Source of the DNA: Chryseobacterium jejuense
GTDB taxonomy: Bacteria; Bacteroidota; Bacteroidia; Flavobacteriales; Weeksellaceae
NCBI RefSeq assembly: GCF_017877355.1
Contig: NZ_JAGIPR010000004.1
Location: 372,001-436,000, forward strand
DNA: 64,000 nt
Reading direction: 5' to 3'
The notes under the pieces: model-generated
Database searches by the model: none
What the model was told of the DNA's origin: nothing
The model's input: the letters and a program-made list of their open reading frames with translations, nothing else
Shown: in pieces, positions 18,645 through 26,700 of the stretch
Position numbering within the stretch: position 1 is the stretch's first letter
Layout: each line of letters begins with the position of its first letter
Made by a program: the position numbers and the translations under genes

Positions 18645-19199
18645 ATGATTGCAGAGAAGATAATTTTAGGTATTGATCCCGGAACAACTATTATGGGATT
18701 TGGTCTTATTTCCGTTAAAAAAGGTAAAATGGAGATGGTTTCTATTCATGAACTTATCCTGAAAAAATACCCCAATCATGAGACCAAACTAAAATATATT
18801 TTTGAAAAGACATTGGCATTAATTGACGAATATCACCCTGACGAAGTAGCTCTTGAAGCACCTTTCTTTGGAAAAAACGTACAGAGTATGCTGAAATTAG
18901 GGCGTGCGCAAGGCGTCGCTATGGCTGCAAGCCTATATAGAAATGTTCCCATCACTGAATATTCCCCTAAAAAAATTAAGATGGCCATCACCGGAAATGG
19001 TAATGCCAGCAAAGAACAGGTAGCAGGAATGCTTCAGAATCTTCTTAATCTAAAGGAGTTTCCAACAAAATATTTAGATGCCTCGGATGGCCTTGCTGTT
19101 GCTGTATGCCATCATTTTAATTCAGGAACAATAGCCGATACCAAGTCCTATTCCGGCTGGGAGAGCTTTTTGAAACAGAATCCGGATCGGTTGAAGTAG
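18645..19199 (+). CDS. ruvC: Holliday junction endonuclease RuvC
   Basis: RuvC resolves Holliday junctions with RuvAB. I place the start at ATG 18645, giving 184 residues, the usual length; the longer open frame to 18471 runs back into the upstream gene and past the promoter. The RNase H-like active site is complete: D11 in GIDPGTTIMGFG, E71 in ALEAPFF, and D145 and D148 in YLDASDGLAVAVCHH. GRAQGVAMAA is the DNA-binding helix. The upstream 120 bp contain low-complexity TCTATTATCTATTCATC repeats. Confidence 0.96.
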   Translation: MIAEKIILGIDPGTTIMGFGLISVKKGKMEMVSIHELILKKYPNHETKLKYIFEKTLALIDEYHPDEVALEAPFFGKNVQSMLKLGRAQGVAMAASLYRNVPITEYSPKKIKMAITGNGNASKEQVAGMLQNLLNLKEFPTKYLDASDGLAVAVCHHFNSGTIADTKSYSGWESFLKQNPDRLK

Positions 19200-19227
19200 A
19201 TAATTTGATGGACAATCACAAAATTAC

Positions 19228-19884
19228 TTAATCTAATATGAATGGAATTTTCTTTGTTTTTAAAACACCATGAAATATTTTAATATTGTTTTTTTTCAAA
19301 GAGTCTAACTGTTCTTTGGTAAGTATTTTTTTATCTCAGTACTGTCAAAATTTAATTCTATCTGAATAAAATATTCCTTCTTTTTATCAAAAGTATAATA
19401 ACTACCTGAAGACTCAAGGTCCTTTTTAAAAATTGAAATTTTCTTTGAGAGTTTCTTTTTGATCATCGGGAGCCAAAACAAATTTTGATTTTGTAATGAC
19501 TTTAAATGTCTTTGTTCCCCAATAATCAATCTTAACACCCTGAGCCAAAAGTTTTTTCCATAGTAAAGAATCTTTGTGTGCATTACATATAAATTGATCC
19601 ATTTCTTTTCCTCTCGGCTGCTCTCTATCAATATAAACTGTATTTACGGTAGGTTCTTTACTTTCTTTATCAGTTATTAATATACTTCCCCCTAAATATC
19701 CCCATCCTGCATTATTAATAAATGAAAGCGGATAAAAAATGTATTTTACATCTGTATTATTTCTGACCACAAGGCAGGAGTTTTTATTTGCATCATATAC
19801 TGAATCGCAAAAGTTAAGAGTTACTCCTTTTGGGGTACAGCTTAAGCACATCATAAAAACTATTAGGAGCAGGATCTGTTTCAT
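19228..19884 (-). pseudogene. Secreted lipoprotein with two offsetting frameshifts
   Basis: The open part (19426-19884, 152 residues) starts with a lipoprotein signal ending LSC (Cys16) and contains VVRNNTDVKYIFYP, a pattern also seen in the neighbouring lipoproteins (NNTxxxYxxxP). It then stops at FNF. Coding-like sequence continues in the next frame (SIFKKDLESSGSYYTF to FDSTEIKK) and then returns to the original frame (ILTKEQLDSLKKNN to IPFILD, stop at 19228). The joins lie at an A4 run (about 19440, one base extra) and an A7 run (about 19330, one base missing). The rebuilt protein has about 218 residues. By position it is the last member of the immunity-like series downstream of the Rhs gene. 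Function unknown. Confidence 0.6.
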
Positions 19885-19911
19885 ACTTTATTTTCTGAAT
19901 TTTAATTAAAA

Positions 19912-20368
19912 TCATTTTTTAAAATAGATCCAATCGCTACTTATATAATCACAGTTTTTACAAACTCTTGTTTCTAAGGAAACCATAAAACGATACCATT
20001 TTTTTTCCCAGAGAATAAGTACTGCTTAGCAGGCTGAATTTATATTGCTTTGTTTCATTCTTTTTCAGTAAAAAACTGTAAGGAAAACATGGTTCTGTAA
20101 AACAGTCAAAATGATTCCTTGGAAAATCCATATCATCATATACTCCATCTTCAGTATCACTTTTTTGAAATGCAGTTAGCACCAAGGCATTATTGTCAAT
20201 CTGCTCCGGAACTTTAATTGGTCATTTATCAGGATTTGTGATTTCAAAAATAGCTTCTCCTGTATTGATGTTATCAAGATTCAGTTTATAGATATATTTT
20301 GTATTGACTTCCTGCCCAAAACAGGAAATAGATATCAGAACAAAAAAGGAGATAATAATTGATTTCAT
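19912..20368 (-). pseudogene. Secreted protein gene with a nonsense codon and a frameshift
   Basis: Translation from ATG at 20368 gives a signal peptide (KSIIISFFVLISISCFGQ) and then FEITNPDK, a TGA stop at 20222-20224, and in the same frame PIKVPEQIDNNALVLTAF onward. TGA most simply replaces TGG. Further on, an A8 run near 20005 shifts the frame: deleting one A gives LGKKWYRFMVSLETRV, CKNCDYISSDWIYF and a stop at 19912, a far more protein-like end than the present KSL. The original product was about 150 residues. It lies 27 bp before the next broken lipoprotein gene and belongs to the same series of small exported proteins. Confidence 0.6.
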
Positions 20369-20808
20369 AAGCTTGTACAGTTTGAAAAATAAATTAACCC
20401 AATATCTATTATAACACGTAAAAATAAAATATTACGTTTATTCGCTCTTAGCTCAAAAGTAATTCTAAAATAGAAATAATTTTTAGATTAATCACCTTAA
20501 TATAAATTCATTAATAACAGATTCTACTGCCAGGTCATCCAATCTAGCGGAACTATTACTTTTTTATATTATTACCTAAATATATCCAAACCAGAGATAC
20601 TATCCTTTAATCTTGGTTTTCAATTTACTATTCCACATAAAGCTATTTTAACTATTAAAAAAGCGGATACCAAAAGTATTAGTATCCGCATCGTCTATTT
20701 CATTACTTACGCATGCTTTAGAAGCATGAGTATAAAGCTATCTATTAGATATAAGTTTTACTTTACCTTTTAACATCCCATCATAAATTTTATACCCTTT
20801 AATTACAA
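20369..20808. other. AT-rich gene-free stretch
   Basis: Apart from the terminator at 20663-20689 and a small palindrome (CATGCTT TAG AAGCATG at 20712-20728), this stretch holds no reading frame, RNA gene or repeat that I can support. It separates the lipoprotein gene at 20809 from the two broken genes downstream. Confidence 0.5.
20663..20689 (-). terminator. Terminator downstream of the 20809 lipoprotein gene
   Basis: GCGGATAC / GTATCCGC with a 11-base loop is followed on the minus strand by TTTTTT. It lies about 120 bp past the stop codon of that gene. Confidence 0.75.
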
Positions 20809-21339
20809 TTAAGGAACTATGGGTATTTTAGCAACAATACTATCTTGTAGTACTTTATAACCTTTTTTTTCTAAATTATCTATATATTGATTACAGCCAA
20901 AAATTGTTGCATTGTATTTATTATGAAGAGAGCTCACATGATATGCATATACCTTCCCTTTTGTATAATTATATAAACTATTATCATCTCCATTTAAACT
21001 TAATGCAACATTTTTAGATTCTTTAGGCTTTAAAATAATCAAATCTTTTTTGCAATCATTGTCATTAAAACGGTTATAATATCCCTTACTGAAGTACCTA
21101 ATTGGAATCATTTTTTCTCCATTTTCTAAAGTATATGATGAACCGTAAAACCCATTGGGGTCAATGATATAGAAATTATTCGTATTATTTATAATGTTAT
21201 ACTTTATTTTATTTTCAGTATTAAGATTATATATTCCTTCTTTTAAAAATATATCGATTTCTTTTCCTTTATTTAGTTTCATTTGATTAGAACAAAAGAT
21301 AAATAAAAAACAAAATGGTAATAAAAATATTTTTCTCAT
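20809..21339 (-). CDS. Putative immunity lipoprotein paired with the broken HExxH tip
   Basis: The 176-residue protein has a lipoprotein signal ending FIFC (Cys16). The mature part contains YNIINNTNNFYIIDPNGFYG, resembling the NNT...YxxxP stretch of the other small exported proteins in this island, which suggests a common beta-sandwich fold. I do not recognise a named family. Its start lies 9 bp after the stop of a degenerate Rhs-type toxin tip (21349-21690), the spacing expected for a toxin-immunity pair, so I infer an immunity role. The frame is intact although its presumed toxin is broken. Base composition is strongly AT-rich. Confidence 0.65.
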   Translation of the reverse strand: MRKIFLLPFCFLFIFCSNQMKLNKGKEIDIFLKEGIYNLNTENKIKYNIINNTNNFYIIDPNGFYGSSYTLENGEKMIPIRYFSKGYYNRFNDNDCKKDLIILKPKESKNVALSLNGDDNSLYNYTKGKVYAYHVSSLHNKYNATIFGCNQYIDNLEKKGYKVLQDSIVAKIPIVP

Positions 21340-21348
21340 AATTTTAAT

Positions 21349-21690
21349 TTAACGTCTTAATAACTGGAAAAAATACCATGAAATATTTTCAGCATGTCTA
21401 TATCCCTGTTTATCCATAGAGCCTGTCCATTGTGCAGCTTTATTATATGCGGATAATTCATTCATTTCTTGTGCAATGTAGCTATTTCCTTGCAAAAGCC
21501 TCCATTTGGAAATTACAGTAATGATTGTTCATGAATAATTACAGATGCAGCTGTAAAATTATCCTCTATGGTGTCCAATAGTCTTGGTGCTAGTATAATT
21601 TTCCCATTAATAGGATTCGTTATTCCCCAAGCAGGAGAATTACAGACAGTATTATTTATGACCAGATCTAATAATTTATTGTTATCAACA
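21349..21690 (-). pseudogene. Degenerate HExxH metallopeptidase-like Rhs toxin tip
   Basis: Three consecutive frame pieces read as one protein end: GKIILAPRLLDTIEDN then FTAASVIIHE in the first frame; NHYCNFQMEA in the second; LQGNSYIAQEMNELSAYN, KAAQWTGSMDKQGYRH and AENISWYFFQLLRR in the third, with a stop at 21349. Joining them restores a probable HExxH zinc motif followed by a conserved-looking NELSAYN segment. No start codon or Rhs core precedes it; its 5' side runs into the IS3-type remnant near 21690. The lipoprotein gene begins 9 bp after its end. I infer an old toxin tip left by recombination and then broken by small indels. Confidence 0.55.
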
Positions 21691-22055
21691 GTTGACAATT
21701 TCACGCTGTCCAGAAGGCTTTACCACTTTTTTGACAGAACATCTTTTAAAGCTTCAATCTTTAAACAACGTTCTGCATAAAGTTTCTTAAACTTAGAATT
21801 TTCGGACTTCAGATCTATAAGTCTTTAAATATCAAAACTTTCTATACCAGAATATTTACTCTTCCAACGATAAAAAGTACCTTGAGTAATGCCATGTTCA
21901 CGGCATATTTCTATGACACTCTTACCATGTTCCTGTTCTTTGAGAATCCCAAAAACCTGATTCTCTGAATACTTACTCTTTTTCATATTTAAATTTAAAG
22001 TTTTTTTAATCAAAAACTCTAAATTTAAATGGATACATTTTTAGGGAAGTTTACA
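21690..22055 (-). mobile_element. Truncated IS3-family insertion sequence
   Basis: The left end appears to be TGTAAACTTCCCTAAAAA on the minus strand at about 22055, followed by orfA and the first 12 or so codons of orfB. The rest of orfB and the right end are missing, replaced by the toxin-tip sequence near 21690. The classical IS3 slippery run A6G (21726-21732), used for -1 frameshifting between orfA and orfB, is still present. Confidence 0.72.
21720..21986 (-). pseudogene. IS3-family transposase OrfA, nonsense-mutated
   Basis: From ATG 21986 the frame gives MKKSKYSENQVFGILKEQEH and CREHGITQGTFYRWKSKY, the helix-turn-helix of IS3 OrfA proteins. It hits TAA at 21825-21827, then continues in the same frame as RLIDLKSENSKFKKLYAERC and LKIEALKDVLSKKW to the natural stop at 21720. 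TAA most simply replaces AAA (Lys). In the -1 frame after the A6G run, VVKPSGQREIVN is the beginning of OrfB. The element cannot move on its own. Confidence 0.78.
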
Positions 22056-22218
22056 TTTTTATATAATGAGAAGTTTAATATTTTTTTAGAGAAAAGCAAA
22101 CTTTAGATATATATTATTTCATCACTATACACTTTCTTTTAAGACAATACTACTTCTTTAAACCTTTATGAGATGTTATGATTTTCTTATCATTGTTATG
22201 CAGACTTTGGTGAAAAAA

Positions 22219-22833
22219 CTATCTTATATAATTATTTTCTTTTTCTCTAAAAAACTTAGAAATGTTAATATCCATTTTTTTTAAACTAATATTAGGATTA
22301 ATTATTAAAATATTCTTTTTTCGTAAAGAATCTTTGATTAGCTCTGGAAGAAATTTATTAGAAAAAGTTGTATTTGAAGTAATATATATACATTTTGTAG
22401 AATCTATTTTATATGATGAAATAGCATTCTTAGAAATGATCGGTAAATCTAAGATTTGAGCTTCGTTAGGTAATATAATTTTATAACTATTTTTATAATG
22501 TAAATACATTAATGCTTCTTTAAATGATAGTTTATAATTGTTCATTGTTTTTTTTATTAAAGAACTACTATAATCATATTGATAATCCAAATAATCCTCA
22601 CCGGAATAAATACTAAGAGGTTGGCTAGGAATTTCTACTTTATCCTGATTAACAACAGTATACTCTGTATAGTAATCTCCATAATAGAAAATTAAAGGTA
22701 TGTCGCTATTATTTTTCATCTCAATTTTCAGAAATTTACTTTCAACTCTTTTAGTTAATATTTTTAATTCAAAATCATCTGGATTAATAGCTATAACTAT
22801 TAGAATAAGATAATTTAATACTATATTTTTCAT
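22219..22833 (-). CDS. Putative immunity protein of the orphan Rhs tip
   Basis: The 204-residue protein has a hydrophobic N-terminus (residues 3-16) that may be a signal peptide or membrane anchor. The next part, FLKIEMKNNSDIPLIFYYGD, again resembles the NNxxxPxxFY stretch of the other small exported proteins in this island. I do not recognise a named family. Its ATG is only 6 bp after the stop codon of the orphan Rhs C-terminal module, which argues that the two moved together as a toxin-immunity cassette. The frame is intact. Composition is extremely AT-rich, with long runs of Lys, Asn and Ile codons, unlike the flanking housekeeping genes. Confidence 0.65.
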   Translation of the reverse strand: MKNIVLNYLILIVIAINPDDFELKILTKRVESKFLKIEMKNNSDIPLIFYYGDYYTEYTVVNQDKVEIPSQPLSIYSGEDYLDYQYDYSSSLIKKTMNNYKLSFKEALMYLHYKNSYKIILPNEAQILDLPIISKNAISSYKIDSTKCIYITSNTTFSNKFLPELIKDSLRKKNILIINPNISLKKMDINISKFFREKENNYIR

Positions 22834-22839
22834 AATAAC

Positions 22840-23172
22840 TTATGGTTTAATTGATGTCAATGAGAAAAAGTACAAAGATGGAAAATATCTTCCAAACGCA
22901 TGTGAATCTTTCATACTCGAATTAGTCATTCTATCAATTGTACTATGAGCCCAAAATTCTGTTATTTTTAAAGCCTCAGTCGCTCCATATCTATTTACCC
23001 ATTGACCATCAGTCGTAAATAATGCAATTATTTTTTTCAGGCTTTCTTCAGTAGCAGGATCATATGACATAATCCCATTTTCGATTAAAAATCTATTTAA
23101 TCTATTTTTATACTCTATTGCTGCACCAGCTAAATGCCCTAGGTGATTAAGTCCACTGGTGATTAGCCATAT
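22840..23172 (-). pseudogene. Orphan Rhs C-terminal toxin module lacking a start
   Basis: Directly after the TAA of the gene at 23176 the same frame continues open as LITSGLNHLGHLAG and then about 95 residues ending SLYFFSLTSIKP. The beginning matches the junction region of the complete Rhs protein (GIITAGLNHVAHLT) both in protein and in aligned bases; after it the two diverge completely. No ATG is present until MSYDPATEE at 23070. This is the hallmark of a displaced Rhs tip that can be expressed only after recombination onto the Rhs core. No catalytic motif is obvious in the tip, so I do not assign an activity. Confidence 0.68.
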
Positions 23173-23175
23173 TAA

Positions 23176-23757
23176 TTATGCGGTAAGCAACATCTCTTTT
23201 TTCATATAAAACCACTTAGAGTTTTTCTTTTCAAAAAAATAAACATCAGTTTTGCCTCCATATCTTCCATTAAATAGATCTATATCTTGAACTATTATGA
23301 ATGCTTTTCCTTTTTCATTATCAATATATATATTTGAAAAAATTACTTCTATATATTCTTTTTCTTTAATATCTTTTTCATTATTCTCAAATCTAACAGT
23401 TTGTTTAGATGTGAATTTATCTATATCAAATTGCAAATATTTAGTATTCTCATTTATCGTAAATCCTTCTTTATTTATTTTTTCATAAAAATCTTTTTTG
23501 CAATTATTTACGGACTCTGAGCCGCTCAACCCTTCTAAAGATTGGCACATTTCTGCAAAAAAATCACTATGTCCTACTTTTTTTATTATGATAATAGGAA
23601 CTGTTTTATCTGGCGAACTGTATAAATTAGAAATGAATAAATCTGCATTATCATTGATGATATTTCTTCCTATCTGTTCTTGTTTGTTTATAGTATTACA
23701 TCCTACAAAAAGACATAACAAGATACTAATTTTTAAAACTTTAAAACTTCCATCCAT
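23176..23757 (-). CDS. Putative immunity lipoprotein of the Rhs metallopeptidase
   Basis: The 193-residue protein has a lipoprotein signal ending FVGC (Cys20). Its ATG lies 17 bp inside the end of the Rhs gene, so translation of the two is coupled. The mature region contains QTVRFENNEKDIKEKEYIEV and a strand-rich C-terminal part (TDVYFFEKKNSKWFYMKKE) like a small beta-rich domain. I know no named family for it. Position directly behind a polymorphic toxin, in overlap, makes an immunity role likely; the lipid anchor suggests that it protects from outside the cytoplasm. Confidence 0.7.
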   Translation of the reverse strand: MDGSFKVLKISILLCLFVGCNTINKQEQIGRNIINDNADLFISNLYSSPDKTVPIIIIKKVGHSDFFAEMCQSLEGLSGSESVNNCKKDFYEKINKEGFTINENTKYLQFDIDKFTSKQTVRFENNEKDIKEKEYIEVIFSNIYIDNEKGKAFIIVQDIDLFNGRYGGKTDVYFFEKKNSKWFYMKKEMLLTA

Positions 23758-26700
23758 ATTTATATGATAAATTAATTGTTGCTTGGTTTATTCCAGTTAT
23801 CATTCCAAAAGTTCGTTGCTCCCAATAATTACCATAATCTTGACCACGTGGAGCATCACTAGATAATATATTATAGGCTCTTCCCCAGTGAACAAATTCG
23901 TGTAAAGTTGTTACCGCTAATAAGAATGAAGTACCTTGTATATATGCGGGAGTTTGTAAAGTTTCAAATGTTTTTACCAAATCTGCATTGATATAACTTT
24001 TCGGATAGGCTGATTGCCCTAAATTTTTCATCTGAGCTAAAGCAATAACCTGTCCTTCAGGACTTTTAATATCTAAAAAGTTTAAAACTTGTTCTTTTGT
24101 AAATCCTGTATCTTCAGCCAAAGTAGATAATACTTTAGGATTGGCTTCTAAAAACTGTGGTAATTTTTCTAGAACTTCATAGAATTTAGGATATTGTTTT
24201 TTTATAGCTTGTAAGTTTCCTTGTCTCGTTTCTCTCTGTATAAAATCTGTTGTTAAATGCGCCACGTGGTTTAATCCTGCGGTGATAATACCTTGTCTAA
24301 ACCCATCCCAAAAATTTCCACCTGCAATGGTAGAAGAAATACCGCCACTTAGTCCTCCGGTAGTAACCATAACCGCTTTCATATATTCTTTTCCAAAATT
24401 ATTATAAACAGTCTTATTTGATGTTTTACTTAATCCAAAATTAGTACCTAAAGCCTGTATTCCACTAGACATTAAGGAAGAAATCGCTCCGCTCATAAAA
24501 GCGGCTCCTCCAAACTCACCTCCTATAGAAGCCATTACTCCACTGGTTAAAGCATGAGCACCCGCTTCAAAAAGAGCCTTACCTACACTCACAATGGTTC
24601 CAAAAGTAGAGGTAGCAGCCGATCCTATTCCAAAACTGATAGCACCTGAAATTCCTCCCATGACTGCAGCTTTCCCCATTCCATACCAGAATGGTATGCC
24701 GTTGATCATGTTCATAATTGCTTTTGTTGTAATAGCAACTGCGATACCAATAATAACAGCTACACCTAAGGTTATCGCTTCATTTCCGTCTACATCCACA
24801 TACAATAAAGGGTTATTATAAACATATCCAAATCTGTCATAACTCTGCGTATTGAACGGGTCCTGAACCAGATTATCCGGACTTAAAAACTTTCTGAGAA
24901 CAGGATCATACAGACGGGCGTTCATATTGATAAGCCCGGTTTTCCACAAATGCTCATGTCCTGTATACCCTCTATCTAAAAATATATCTCCTGAAGCAAG
25001 CTGTACTGCATCTGTAATTTTTTGCCCGTTTACATCTACAAGCTCTTTAAGATTCCCCCAGGCATCAAAGAAACGTTTTTCAACAGTAGCTCCATCTGCT
25101 TTGGTAATAGCAAGAATACTTCCGAGATTATCTCTGTGCAGGAAATAGTTTTCCGAGCGGTCTACTGACCCTCCTAATGTTATATAATCTTTCTTTATAT
25201 AATTAGCAGAATAAGGATCCCCTGTGATATATGTTGTTATCTCAAGTGTTCCAGCACCTTTATTTGGAATATTTGTAAATTCTACAGCAAAATCAGAGGT
25301 ATAAAACTTTTGTTTTCCTGAATTAGAAAACATGGAGTAACGGGTTTTCAGAATATTGTACTCAAAATTCAGATCTTCTTTACCCGCAAGACTTATTTTT
25401 ATTGGTGCTTTGAATGCATTATAAGCAATAGAAGCAAATCCTCTCTGGGCACTTACATTCTGCCCTGCGGTATTAAAATCAATACTTTGTAATTTATAAT
25501 CTGTTTCGTTATAATTATATTTTCCTAATTCTGTATTGGAAGTTATTCTTCCTCTTTTATCATAAGTATACTCATTAGATAAGACTCCGTTTACCGCTTC
25601 TGTAAGGAGACGGTTCAGCTTATCATAAGTAAAGTCTTCTTTTTTTCCGAAAGTATTATTTCTGCGCCAGTTGAGTACCCCTTTATTTACATCGTAATTA
25701 TAATCAATATCCAGAACTGATGTTCCGTTGTTGGTATTCTGATGCTTTATCTGAGTAAGAGAAAAATCATTTGGATTATATTGGTTGGTAATTGTATACC
25801 CATTGCCATACTCCATCTGAGTAGTTTGCCCTTTTGCATTTACTGATGATATATGCCAGATCGCAGTATTTTTTACAGCATCATTCTGCTGTATCAGTAT
25901 ACCATTACTATCATATATATTTTTTACAGATGAAGAGGAATAGTATCCTGAAAATTTAGTATTAATATCTACAGTATCTGCTCTTCCCAAGGCATCAAAT
26001 GTAGTAGATGACGTATAGGTAAAAGCAGGTGTTTCTTCTTTCTTCCCTTTTATTCTGAAATACTGATCATAATAAGTGGTATAGGTAAATGTATTACCAT
26101 TGCTTGTTCCTGTAATGGTTTCAGGAAGTTTTGTCTGCCCATTATAGGTGTATTTTTTTTCTATATTGGTGTTCTCTGCAGCTGTATTTCCGTACGTTTT
26201 TTCTGTAAGAGGTCTTCCTAAATCATCATATGTATATAATGTATAACCTTTAGGTGTTGTCTCCTTAATAATACGGCTTAAATTATCATATTCATAGGTA
26301 AAAGTTCCCGCAGAAGGATCTTTAATTTTAGATTTATTTCCCCAGGCATCAATTTCAAAACTCGTTTTGATGCCTTCATAATTGGTTTCCTTTAAAGTAC
26401 CGTTAGGGTAGTATAAATAGGTTAAAACACCTCCATGATCCTGCTGTCTTACAACATGTCCCATTGCATCTACAGTTTTAGATGTTTTTTTGTAACCATC
26501 ATCTACCGTAACCTTTAGTTTCTCATAACATGTTGTAATTACCTTTCCGGTAAATGCAATATTTTTTACAGGACGGTTGAGTTCATCATATTCTACCGTA
26601 TTCCATTTTATTGTTTCGCCTTCAAAAAAAGGTTCAGATGACTTGATCTTTTTTCCGAAAATATCATATTCTGTTTTCTGAATAACCCATTTGCCATTTA

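Noticed and set aside
19305..19631. Separate 108-residue gene overlapping the lipoprotein gene
   Set aside because: Its first half is out-of-frame lipoprotein sequence; only its second half has coding character and it joins the lipoprotein frame on both sides through homopolymer runs.
19330..20010. Programmed frameshifting in the small lipoprotein genes
   Set aside because: The A7 and A8 runs could allow slippage, but there is also a nonsense codon nearby and no slippery-site-plus-structure arrangement; decay or phase variation explains the data more simply.
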